Part shown: positions 9,242 through 17,196 of the stretch, one piece after another
Position numbering within the stretch: position 1 is the first letter of the stretch
Layout of the letters: every line of letters begins with the position of its first letter
DNA from: Sphingobacterium sp. LZ7M1
GTDB lineage: Bacteria; Bacteroidota; Bacteroidia; Sphingobacteriales; Sphingobacteriaceae
Assembly (NCBI RefSeq): GCF_024296865.1
Contig: NZ_CP101134.1
Location: forward strand, 4,030,001 to 4,094,000
Reading direction: 5' to 3'
Length of the DNA stretch: 64,000 nt
The notes under the pieces: generated by a model
Database searches by the model: none
What the model saw: only the letters and a program-made list of their open reading frames with translations
What the model was told of the DNA's origin: nothing
Program-made: the position numbers and the translations under genes

Positions 9242-9730
9242 TTATTTCACACCATCATTTTGACGCATAAATTCCAAGATTTTGCGGGCATCATCGTCTG
9301 TTAAGTTTTGGTTAGGCATACGCACTAAACACAATTCCAATTGCGCTTGCAACTCAGGGTCTTTATCCAACATCGCATCTGGGTTGGTAATAAAGTTCAT
9401 GATCCATTCTGGTTTTCTACGTTCTGAAACGCCTTTCCATCCTGGTCCAACCAATTTCTCATCGGTCATCTTGTGACATGATGCACACTTTAAATCTACA
9501 ATGGTCTTGCCTGCTTCAGCCATCGCTACATCCAGCTTGGCGCCTAGGTCAACTGTTGTAAATTTTCCTTCTCCGCGGTTAGGGTCATAGGAGCTTGCGT
9601 CAGTACCAGCATCGCTAGATGCGGCGGCTGTTTCCTCTGGGAAGGAACGCTCTGATTTTTGTTCACTATTGTTTGATGAACAGGCATATATAAACATGGC
9701 CATCAAAAAGAGTACGGTTAATTTTTTCAT
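9242..9730 (-). CDS. class I cytochrome c lipoprotein, first gene of the nos operon
   Basis: The product is a 162-residue lipoprotein with the lipidated Cys at residue 17. A Ser/Ala/Glu-rich linker of about 50 residues leads to one cytochrome c domain. The haem motif is C82-A-S-C85-H86 and the likely axial Met lies in VRMPNQNLTDD. It heads the nos operon and is a plausible electron carrier from the quinol pool to NosZ. The TAnnTTTG element about 52 bp upstream marks its promoter. Confidence 0.9.
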   Translation of the reverse strand: MKKLTVLFLMAMFIYACSSNNSEQKSERSFPEETAAASSDAGTDASSYDPNRGEGKFTTVDLGAKLDVAMAEAGKTIVDLKCASCHKMTDEKLVGPGWKGVSERRKPEWIMNFITNPDAMLDKDPELQAQLELCLVRMPNQNLTDDDARKILEFMRQNDGVK

Positions 9731-9782
9731 AGTTTCTTAGATTTTTTTGAATTCAATCAATGATTGTGTATTACGTTTATTA

Positions 9783-9790
9783 CAAAGGTA
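9783..9790 (-). promoter_or_regulatory. predicted -7 element of the nos operon promoter
   Basis: On the minus strand this reads TACCTTTG, an exact match to the Bacteroidota -7 consensus TAnnTTTG. It lies 52 bp before the cytochrome c start. No good TTTG -33 element sits at the usual 19-21 bp, which suggests dependence on an activator. Confidence 0.6.
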
Positions 9791-9846
9791 CCGGCAAGCT
9801 TGAGGCTAATTTTATGAGGCAAATCATAATTTATTGATTAACAGTA

Positions 9847-9864
9847 TTGATTTATGGTAATCAA
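9847..9864. promoter_or_regulatory. CRP/FNR-like palindrome between nos and its divergent regulator
   Basis: The sequence is TTGATT, six bases, AATCAA: a perfect inverted repeat with the half-site of CRP/FNR-family proteins. Its centre is about 75 bp upstream of the predicted nos transcription start. The classic FNR box has a 4-bp gap between 5-bp arms; counted that way the gap here is 8 bp, so the match is family-like rather than exact. The Crp-type gene next door (10003) is the natural candidate to bind it. Confidence 0.5.
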
Positions 9865-9913
9865 CCCTGCATCCTATTGACTATTAGAGAATTAAGTCTA
9901 ATTTTGATTCTAA

Positions 9914-9985
9914 TCACTATTTTGAGTGACTACCATCAACTATGAAAACAGTCTTTCTGGATAGATTTGTCTTAAATAGAAAGAC
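9914..9985 (+). promoter_or_regulatory. promoter region of the Crp-family gene with two inverted repeats
   Basis: Three elements lie here. TCACT-ATTTTG-AGTGA (9914-9929) is a 5-bp inverted repeat with a 6-bp gap. TAGATTTG (9962-9969) matches the TAnnTTTG -7 element exactly. GTCTTTCT (9951-9958) and AGAAAGAC (9978-9985) are 8-bp inverted arms that bracket the -7 element. This arrangement would suit autoregulation of the downstream gene, or a hairpin in its leader. Confidence 0.45.
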
Positions 9986-10002
9986 ATAAAACAAACAAGG
10001 AT

Positions 10003-10626
10003 ATGATCCCATCCGAGTTACTTATTGAAAAAGGCGCAACCGTTAAAAAAGTGGAAAGCGCAGAAGTGATATTCCATGAGAATAGTCCTTCAAATTTCTA
10101 TTATCAAGTGATCAGTGGACGAGTAAGAATTTGCAACTTCCTTGCCGACGGTAAAGAAGTATTGCATAAGGTCGTCTGTGCAGGCGAGGGATTTGGGGAG
10201 GTTGCCATACTTGATAACGGTTTCCATGTGGCAACTGCCATCGCAGACAAACCATGTACCATGCTAAAGTTATCCTCTAGCGCATTTATGGAGATTCTAA
10301 GCGATTACCATAGCATCATGCTCTTGGTAACCCAACGAATAGCAAGAGAACTTCGGTTCAAGCTCTTCATGACGAAAATGATCTGCAGCTATTCGCCAGA
10401 GGAAATCCTGATTCATCTGCTCAATAAATTAAACGATGAAAACAAACTCATCTGTGGGGAATGTCATCGATTGATGTTGACCAGGCAACAATTGGCAAAT
10501 ATGACCGGGTTAAGGGTGGAAACCATAATCCGAGCCATGAAAAACCTTGAAAAAGAGGAAAAACTTTCCATTATCAAAGGAAAGGTATTTATCCCGACTT
10601 ATTGCACTGGAAAGGTCGAAGGTTAA
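10003..10626 (+). CDS. Crp/Fnr-family transcriptional regulator, likely nos regulator
   Basis: This 207-residue regulator has a cyclic-nucleotide-binding-like beta-roll (about residues 20-120), a dimer helix, and a winged helix-turn-helix with recognition region LTRQQLANMTGLRVETIIR at about 159-177. The N-terminal Cys cluster of oxygen-sensing FNR is absent. A C151-G-E-C154-H motif lies just before the DNA-binding domain and could bind metal or haem, or sense redox state or NO. The gene is divergent from the nos operon and 18 bp ahead of an oxidase-like membrane protein gene. Control of nos by NO, N2O or low oxygen is inferred from this layout. Confidence 0.87.
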   Translation: MIPSELLIEKGATVKKVESAEVIFHENSPSNFYYQVISGRVRICNFLADGKEVLHKVVCAGEGFGEVAILDNGFHVATAIADKPCTMLKLSSSAFMEILSDYHSIMLLVTQRIARELRFKLFMTKMICSYSPEEILIHLLNKLNDENKLICGECHRLMLTRQQLANMTGLRVETIIRAMKNLEKEEKLSIIKGKVFIPTYCTGKVEG

Positions 10627-10644
10627 TTAGCTTAGAAAAAAGGA

Positions 10645-11913
10645 ATGTCAGCAACACTCAAATTTAATTCTGCAAAAGATTGGACTCTACTAACCATGTT
10701 CAGTTTTCTGATCGTGGGAATCTATGGTCTATTGATGCGCCTTAAATTTCTCTTTCCCCTACCCTTCCTGGATCAAAAAAACCTGATGCATGCACATTCG
10801 CACTTTGCATTTTCGGGATGGGTGTCTCAAGCGATCATGATTTTCTTGATCTTGATCGTTACTGGAAATAACATGGAAAAGAGCTTTCCCAAAATTTATA
10901 GGAATATCCTATCAGCCAATTTCCTGGCATCCTTGGGCATGCTGATCTCATTTACCATTACGGGTTATGCCTTTCTCTCTATTACATTCTCATCCTTGGT
11001 CGTGTTGGTCTCCTATTGGTTTGCGATCGTTCTCTGGAAAGACCTCAATAAATCCTCTGTTCCAAAAGCGATATTGATCTTGATCAAAGCCGCAGTAATA
11101 TATAATGTTCTCTCATCGATTGGCACATTTGCCTTGGTTTACCTGAAGGTAACCCATCAATTGGATCCATTGAAACAATTGGCCTCTGTCTACTTCTATC
11201 TGCATTTCCAATACAATGGCTGGTTTTTCTTTGGCTGTTTTGGTTTGTTGAACCATTGGATTTTCAAAAAATTTGGCCAGAGTATCATTAGCCCGAGGTT
11301 CTCATGGCTGTATATCTCAACAGTTGTTCCTGCTTATTTTCTGTCTGTACTCTGGTGGAAAGGATTCCCTAATTGGCTTTATGGATTATTGCTGCTAACC
11401 GTTTTGGTACAAATTTTCCTATGGGCAAAATTCCTTATCAAATTCTTTGCTGCCAAAAAGAAAACGGATGCATTACAGTTAAGTAAAGTTGTCTTTATCT
11501 TATGGTCCTGTGTGGCCTTAGCGGTCTGCATCAAATTGATCCTGCAAGCGATCTCCATTATTCCGGCCTTAAGCCAATTGGTCTATGGCTTTAGACCGAT
11601 CGTTATTGCCTACCTACATTTGGTATTATTAGTAATTATTTCCTTATTTTTATTGGGCTACGCCTTCAACAGTCAGGCTCTAAAAATGAATAAGGGTATT
11701 GGAATTGGGGTCTATGGCTTATTGCTCGGGATATTCCTCAATGAATTTGTGCTAATGATCCAAGGAATCGGAGGTCTTATGCGTCATAGCTTCCAAAGAA
11801 CCCACGAAACCCTAGGGATTGCAGCAATCATAATAGTTATCAGCATCTGCCTGATTATACATAAGCAGATTTTCGGTTCTCCAAAAGGAGAATCACTGGA
11901 GAAATCAGAATAA
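10645..11913 (+). CDS. haem-copper oxidase subunit I-like membrane protein next to the nos regulator
   Basis: The gene encodes 422 residues and about twelve membrane helices. Conserved His-rich helices read LMHAHSHFAFSGWVS (near residue 48), YLHFQYNGWFFFG (near 187) and IAYLHLVLLV (near 322), with HSFQRTHETLG near 375. These would suit haem ligands. The full set of oxidase or NO reductase motifs is not present. It is co-transcribed with the Crp-type gene (18 bp gap, good AAAAAAGGA ribosome binding site) and is a distant relative of the protein at 1221-2492. Possible roles are NO or haem sensing, or an atypical NO reductase-like function. Confidence 0.65.
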   Translation: MSATLKFNSAKDWTLLTMFSFLIVGIYGLLMRLKFLFPLPFLDQKNLMHAHSHFAFSGWVSQAIMIFLILIVTGNNMEKSFPKIYRNILSANFLASLGMLISFTITGYAFLSITFSSLVVLVSYWFAIVLWKDLNKSSVPKAILILIKAAVIYNVLSSIGTFALVYLKVTHQLDPLKQLASVYFYLHFQYNGWFFFGCFGLLNHWIFKKFGQSIISPRFSWLYISTVVPAYFLSVLWWKGFPNWLYGLLLLTVLVQIFLWAKFLIKFFAAKKKTDALQLSKVVFILWSCVALAVCIKLILQAISIIPALSQLVYGFRPIVIAYLHLVLLVIISLFLLGYAFNSQALKMNKGIGIGVYGLLLGIFLNEFVLMIQGIGGLMRHSFQRTHETLGIAAIIIVISICLIIHKQIFGSPKGESLEKSE

Positions 11914-11989
11914 GAGCAAAAGCACTTATTTCAGGATAATATTTTAGCTATTCCAATCAAGTGGTTTCCCCGTATCTAAGTTTACTCTC

Positions 11990-12029
11990 ATTCGAGACAC
12001 ATTCCGAATTTTCCGAATATGCCTCGAAT
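11990..12029. repeat. inverted repeat in a TCGAA-rich spacer
   Basis: ATTCGAG (11990-11996) and CTCGAAT (12023-12029) are perfect 7-bp inverted arms around a 26-bp core with two TTCCGAA copies. Two more TCGAA motifs follow up to 12065. No U-run follows, so it is not an obvious terminator. The function is unknown. Confidence 0.4.
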
Positions 12030-12167
12030 AAGACTAAAGCTATACTCGAAACAAATGGTCGAATTTGAAAGAATTTGGAGCTAAAATAGTCAGCTACAAA
12101 AGGTCATTTTACTTAATGGAAATGGATAAAATAAAATTAAATTTACCAGTAGAAATGAGAAAAAGAT

Positions 12168-12470
12168 ATGGAAAACAAGAATTATCCTGTGCTTTTGGTT
12201 GCCGATAAGCTTCAATTGGAAAATGTCTCAAAATATAAGACCGAGAAAGAACAATTCGAACAATTAGCCAATCATATAGATGAACTGGTTTCCACAAATT
12301 TCAATAAGGTGATCAGTATCCTTTATCGAATCGATGTCTCCGAAGAAAAAGCTAGACGGGCATTGGCCGAAGAAGCAGGCATTAGGTCCCCCGGACATAC
12401 TCTAGCCCGACTATTGATCGAGCGAGAATCCGAAAAAATCAAGTATAGGGAAATGTACAAGAAAAGATAA
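12168..12470 (+). CDS. small conserved-looking cytoplasmic protein, unknown function
   Basis: This 100-residue soluble protein has no signal peptide or cysteines. It is mostly helical and highly charged (LENVSKYKTEKEQFEQLA and IERESEKIKYREMYKK). An ISILYRIDVSEEKARRALAEE segment in the middle looks like a conserved core. I do not recognise a family with confidence. It stands alone on the plus strand, ends 2 bp from the convergent NHL gene, and shows normal codon use, so it is probably a real gene. Confidence 0.65.
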   Translation: MENKNYPVLLVADKLQLENVSKYKTEKEQFEQLANHIDELVSTNFNKVISILYRIDVSEEKARRALAEEAGIRSPGHTLARLLIERESEKIKYREMYKKR

Positions 12471-12472
12471 GG

Positions 12473-13498
12473 TTACACCCTATTTAACTTATATGGAAAA
12501 ACCTTTCCAGATGCCCATTGCGCCACATATAAATTATCATCATCATCCACACAGACATCGTGGGGATGAACAAATATCTTGTCTTGTTGCTGCATAGTCT
12601 TTAAGGTTCCATCTTGGTAAACAGGTTCTGTACCCCCTATATTGCTGACCACCTTATTGTTTTTGTCCAGGATGGTAACAAAGCCCGAACCTGCAACATC
12701 CATATTTGGAGACCTTAAAACTGCCGCATAAACATGGTTCCCTTTGATCACAGGTCTACACACACATTCTCCTGGCAGCTGGATAATCTCCAACAATTTC
12801 CCTGCAGTATCAAATCTTTTAAAGCAGTTCCTCGTTCGGTCTGTAATCAAAAGGCTTTTTTTACCTTTTCTTTTGTCAAAGGCAATTCCATGCGCATTAT
12901 CAAGAAATTGATCTCCTTCTCCTCGACCGCCAAAATGATTGATCAATTTACCTTTACTGTCATAGTGTAGGATATGTTGAGCGCCATAGCCATCGGCAAT
13001 ATAGATGTCGCCATTATCATCGATTGCAGTTTCCGTAGGTACAAATTCCTCTTTTTTATGGTAAAGCCCAATTCCTAGAGGAGCATCAATGGTCAGGAGG
13101 ACCTTTCCTGAAAGGCTGGTTTTATAGACCTGATGTTTATCGGTATCGGTAATATATAGGTAATCAGTTCCATTTTCATTATGCAAGGTCAGGCCATGAC
13201 CTCCGGGGAAGTCATTTCCCCAACTTTCCAATACTTTACCGTCCTTATTGAAGACAATGACGTTATTCTTTGTTTCATTGGTCAGCAAGATGATCCTACC
13301 CTTTTTATCCTGTACCATTTCATGGCAATCATTAACCGTTAATTTCGGGTTATGTTTAGTTGCCCAAGCCGTATCCAGACTATACTTCATGCTATTATGA
13401 CCATAAACGATGTTTTTCGGTTTGGAAAACAAGTCTTTCATGATCAACAAACTCCCTGTTAGGACAGTAGATTTTTGGATAAATGCTTTTCTATTCAT
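12473..13498 (-). CDS. exported NHL-repeat six-bladed beta-propeller protein
   Basis: The product is a 341-residue secreted protein. Its N-terminus (MNRKAFIQKSTVLTG) resembles a Tat signal with an Arg-Lys pair. The rest forms NHL-type propeller blades with recurring G-x-I/L-Y-I-A/T-D motifs (DYLYITDTDKHQVYK, GDIYIADGYGAQHIL, NLYVAQWASGKVFPY). It resembles the peptidyl-alpha-hydroxyglycine lyase domain and related NHL proteins. It is the last gene of a run of exported redox genes and lies 27 bp after the cytochrome/chitobiase-domain gene. The substrate is unknown. Confidence 0.8.
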   Translation of the reverse strand: MNRKAFIQKSTVLTGSLLIMKDLFSKPKNIVYGHNSMKYSLDTAWATKHNPKLTVNDCHEMVQDKKGRIILLTNETKNNVIVFNKDGKVLESWGNDFPGGHGLTLHNENGTDYLYITDTDKHQVYKTSLSGKVLLTIDAPLGIGLYHKKEEFVPTETAIDDNGDIYIADGYGAQHILHYDSKGKLINHFGGRGEGDQFLDNAHGIAFDKRKGKKSLLITDRTRNCFKRFDTAGKLLEIIQLPGECVCRPVIKGNHVYAAVLRSPNMDVAGSGFVTILDKNNKVVSNIGGTEPVYQDGTLKTMQQQDKIFVHPHDVCVDDDDNLYVAQWASGKVFPYKLNRV

Positions 13499-13525
13499 GA
13501 TGTAGATTTATAGGTTAAATACCAG

Positions 13526-15676
13526 TTATTTTAATATGATTTCATCCACAAATAACCAAGGTGGGTTACCATCTCCGGGAAAACCTTGTGGAATTTTAGG
13601 ATAGTGCTTTGTTTTCAGTCGAATAAAACTGATTTTCTGATTAGGGATTGCACAGGCAATCATTCGTTTATATCGCATTTTATCCACTTTATCCAGGTCC
13701 AATTTGACTTTGTTCAAGAGTTTGAGGTTCAGGGAGTCAGTTCCACCCCAGATTTCAATATATTCAGGTGGATAGATATGTTCATTATACGACTGTTTAA
13801 TGCTGAGAGCGAGGGTATCGAGTGAAATTGCTTCACCGAAGCTCATCGTCGTAGAAAGGTCATTCCCCTGAAATCCTAACCACTTACCATCTGCATTGTT
13901 ATTGCCTCCACTTTCCAGATCAAAGAAGCTTTGTTCCTTTCTTGCTTTATATTGTTGACTAGGTTTAGTTTCTAACACGATGGTCTTAGGACTAAACGAA
14001 GTTGCATAGAAACGTTGCTGGGTTTCATTGCTAGGCAACCAACCCTCTTTCACTGCCTTGACACGTAAATTAGCATCCTTGTTCAGCAGGATAGGTTCCT
14101 TATAGATCTTGGCCGTTGAAGAATCCGGATTCGTACCATCCAAGGTATATCTCAATTGCACACCCGTAATAGGATGACTTAGTGAAACTGTCATCTCTTT
14201 CTGGAAAAAGCTCCGATTAGGATTTATTCTTACCGGTGTCAGGGCCAATTTTTGGGAATCATCAGATTTCGATCCCGCATCTATTTTCAGGGTTGGAAAA
14301 TCCTTTCTTATCGCATCTAGATCCGTAGGTTTTAATGCAGTGTTCCAAACGAAAATTTTCCTCATATTTGGCAGATTTGCCAAAGATTTGATTCCTTCTA
14401 TGCTAATGCCAGTGCCAATGAGGCTGATACTTTTAAGGTTTTCATGATCCTTAAGCAATGCCAGGTCTTCGTTGCTTACCTTACTGTTGTTCAGGTTCAG
14501 GATCCTCAGGTTCTTAAATTTATTGAGTGTTTGGATGTCGGCCTTTTTAATCGGCATGGAACTCAAGTTTATGGAGACCACCTGCTCGGCAATGGAGGAT
14601 AATTCAGAAAGCGATTTATCCGTAAAAAAGTCCTTGCCATAAAAGTTTACATCCAAGGCTGGAGAGCCAGCATCCAAGGGGTTGATGATCCTGTAGGGTG
14701 TGTTTAGTTTCTTTACTTCAGCTTCATCTGCTGCAGCGAAATCATAGGTTTCTGCTCCAGCAAAACCATAGACAGACTTGACAGCCTGAAAGAGGGTATC
14801 CTGAACGGCGAAGGCAGAAAGCGGAAGATCAAATTTACCACCGCTCTGTATCCAAGCTCGTAAAAGAGATACCTCATCGATACTCAATTGAGGTTTCCCT
14901 TTAGGAGGCATCTTATGTTTATGTTCAATATCCAGGAGGATACGTTCGATCATTAAACTGGTCAATGCGTTACCCGCAGTAAAGACCTTTCCATTCTCGC
15001 CACCTTTCAAGATTGATGTACTATCAGATAGGACAAGTCCGCCCTTAGGTTTACTTGAATTATGGCAGCCTACGCATTTTGCCTGAAGGATAGGCATAAC
15101 TGCATCTTCAAAAACAATAGCGGTTTCAGCATCCAATTCCTTTGATTTCTTTTCCATGATGGGCGACATGATAAAATCCTCACCATGGGTAAGGGATGCA
15201 CCAAAATGCCCAACAAGAAGCAACAGAATGATGGAAATATTCATGCCAAGGGCAAAGACTTTCTGGTATTTGCCACTGGAGTTGAATCGGATAAAAGCCA
15301 GTAAGGCAAGTGTCAATAGGGATAGGCCAACTCCGGTATATTTATGTATTTCATAGGTCCTTCCTTCAAATCCCCCTTCCTTAGAAAGTAACAGCCCCAT
15401 GATGACCGTGATCGCAGTCAGTAAGGCACTGATGAACAACAGGGAGTTGAGGATAGATTGAAGCGTTGGTACTTCTTTTTCAAGGCGAGACCTAAAAAGA
15501 TAGAGGATCCAGCAGATGACCAAGAGCACAATAGGAAAATGCAGCAACAAGGGGTGCATTCGGCCTACAACCTGTAAATAAGCGGGGATCTGAATGCTGT
15601 TTTCAAACAGTAAGAAAAAAATGATAAAGCTGTTGAGGCCTATCAATATATTGAAGTGCAAATTTTTGATTGTCAT
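13526..15676 (-). CDS. multidomain membrane protein with Planctomycete-type cytochrome c domain
   Basis: This 716-residue protein starts with four or five membrane helices of DUF2231 type. A C-V-G-C-H haem motif follows at about residue 200, inside a domain like PSCyt1 (PPKGKPQLSIDEVSLLRAW). Next come leucine-rich-repeat-like segments (about 360-450), a chitobiase/fibronectin-type domain with the YTLDGTNPDSSTAKIY signature (about 500-560), and a discoidin-like C-terminal region. It would be an envelope protein joining electron transfer to polymer or surface binding. It precedes the NHL gene and follows the DUF1501 gene by 13 bp. Confidence 0.8.
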   Translation of the reverse strand: MTIKNLHFNILIGLNSFIIFFLLFENSIQIPAYLQVVGRMHPLLLHFPIVLLVICWILYLFRSRLEKEVPTLQSILNSLLFISALLTAITVIMGLLLSKEGGFEGRTYEIHKYTGVGLSLLTLALLAFIRFNSSGKYQKVFALGMNISIILLLLVGHFGASLTHGEDFIMSPIMEKKSKELDAETAIVFEDAVMPILQAKCVGCHNSSKPKGGLVLSDSTSILKGGENGKVFTAGNALTSLMIERILLDIEHKHKMPPKGKPQLSIDEVSLLRAWIQSGGKFDLPLSAFAVQDTLFQAVKSVYGFAGAETYDFAAADEAEVKKLNTPYRIINPLDAGSPALDVNFYGKDFFTDKSLSELSSIAEQVVSINLSSMPIKKADIQTLNKFKNLRILNLNNSKVSNEDLALLKDHENLKSISLIGTGISIEGIKSLANLPNMRKIFVWNTALKPTDLDAIRKDFPTLKIDAGSKSDDSQKLALTPVRINPNRSFFQKEMTVSLSHPITGVQLRYTLDGTNPDSSTAKIYKEPILLNKDANLRVKAVKEGWLPSNETQQRFYATSFSPKTIVLETKPSQQYKARKEQSFFDLESGGNNNADGKWLGFQGNDLSTTMSFGEAISLDTLALSIKQSYNEHIYPPEYIEIWGGTDSLNLKLLNKVKLDLDKVDKMRYKRMIACAIPNQKISFIRLKTKHYPKIPQGFPGDGNPPWLFVDEIILK

Positions 15677-15689
15677 TTAGCTTCCCTGT

Positions 15690-17168
15690 TTATGCTAAAA
15701 TATCTTTGACTACATTACCTGCGACATCGGTCAATCGGTATCTCCTTCCCAAATGCTTATAGGTTAGTTTTTCATGATCTAAACCCAGTGTATGCAGAAT
15801 GGTAGCATGGAAATCATGTACATGAACAGGGTTTTTGACAATATTATAGCCCAGTTCATCCGTCTCGCCATAGACCATGCCCGGTTTGATACCGCCACCT
15901 GCCATCCAAACGCTGAAGCAGCGCGGGTGATGGTCACGGCCATAATTATCCACGGTCAGTCCACCTTGGCAATAGTTTGTTCTACCAAATTCTCCGCCCC
16001 ATATCACTAGGGTTTCATCCAACAGACCTCTTTGTTTAAGATCGGAAACCAATGCTGCGGAAGCCTGATCCACATCTTTTGCTTGCATGGCCATTTCATT
16101 TGGGAGACCACCATGTTGGTCCCAGCCTTGATGGTAGAGTTGCACGAAACGCACTCCATTTTCTGAAAGTTTTCTGGCAAGCAGACAATTTGCCGCATAG
16201 GTACCAGGGACCAAGCACTCAGGACCATACATTTTTATGATATGGTCAGGTTCTTTGGACAGGTCAGTTACTTCCGGTACGGAGGTCTGCATTCTATATG
16301 CCATTTCATATTGTTGGACTTTTGCCGTAATCTCGGGATCCTTGAACGTTTCAAATTGCATGCTGTTCAATTCGGCGAGCTTATCCAAAAGTTTCCTACG
16401 GCTCATCTTATCGGTTCCTTCAGGGTTATTAAGATAGAGAACCGGATCAGGACCACCCATAAATTGCACCCCTTGATGGACAGAATCCAGGAATCCGTTG
16501 GTCCAAAGTTTAGAATAGACTCCTTGACCATTTCCTTTTCCCTTAGAAACTAGGACGCAGAAGCCCGGTAAATTTTGGTTTTCACTTCCTAGTCCATAAC
16601 TCAACCAAGCACCCATACTCGCACGGCTACCCTGTTGAGATCCCGTTTGGAAGAAAGTGATGGCGGGATCATGGTTAATGGCATCTGTATGCATAGATTT
16701 GATGATACATAGATCATCCACGATCTTTGCCATGTGCGGAAATAAACTGCTTACCCAAGCTCGACTTTGTCCATATTGAGCAAAATCAAAATATGAACCC
16801 ACCAGTGGAAAAGTAGCTTGACCTGCTGTCATACCGGTCAATCTTTGTCCGCCACGGATTGATTCTGGCAAGTCTTGACCGATCATCTCCCTAAGCTTTG
16901 GTTTATGGTCGAAGGATTCCAATTGGGATACGCCACCAGATTGGAAAAGGTAAATGACCCGTTTTGCTTTAGGAGCAAAATGAGGCAAAGCTCTTTCAAA
17001 GGCTTCTTGGCTACCAGGTTTGCCCGAAAACAAGTCTGGAATCAATAAAGACCCTAAGGCTATACTTCCAATCCCTATGCTTAAACTAGATAAAAATTGC
17101 CTGCGGTTTTGGAACAGCTGAGCTTCTTTTACTTCTTTATCTAAGTTATTATCTATCTTTTTTCTCAT
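15690..17168 (-). CDS. DUF1501 family protein with Tat signal
   Basis: The gene encodes 492 residues. A twin-arginine signal is present at residues 21-26 (NRRQFL) with a hydrophobic stretch after it, so it is exported folded. The body matches the DUF1501 family, which has an alkaline phosphatase/sulfatase-like fold: VIYLFQSGGVSQLESFDHKP, VIWGGEFGRTNYCQG and a YGRDHHPRCFSVWMAGGG segment with likely metal-binding His residues. DUF1501 genes typically pair with DUF1549/DUF1553 cytochrome genes, as here with the gene 28 bp upstream. The substrate is unknown. Confidence 0.88.
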   Translation of the reverse strand: MRKKIDNNLDKEVKEAQLFQNRRQFLSSLSIGIGSIALGSLLIPDLFSGKPGSQEAFERALPHFAPKAKRVIYLFQSGGVSQLESFDHKPKLREMIGQDLPESIRGGQRLTGMTAGQATFPLVGSYFDFAQYGQSRAWVSSLFPHMAKIVDDLCIIKSMHTDAINHDPAITFFQTGSQQGSRASMGAWLSYGLGSENQNLPGFCVLVSKGKGNGQGVYSKLWTNGFLDSVHQGVQFMGGPDPVLYLNNPEGTDKMSRRKLLDKLAELNSMQFETFKDPEITAKVQQYEMAYRMQTSVPEVTDLSKEPDHIIKMYGPECLVPGTYAANCLLARKLSENGVRFVQLYHQGWDQHGGLPNEMAMQAKDVDQASAALVSDLKQRGLLDETLVIWGGEFGRTNYCQGGLTVDNYGRDHHPRCFSVWMAGGGIKPGMVYGETDELGYNIVKNPVHVHDFHATILHTLGLDHEKLTYKHLGRRYRLTDVAGNVVKDILA

Positions 17169-17196
17169 GATTATCCATATTGTATTTCCCTAGACC

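Noticed and set aside
98..9730. NosR or NosX as electron donor for NosZ
   Set aside because: No protein with NosR-type FMN/ferredoxin domains is encoded; the pattern is that of clade II clusters, which lack NosR.
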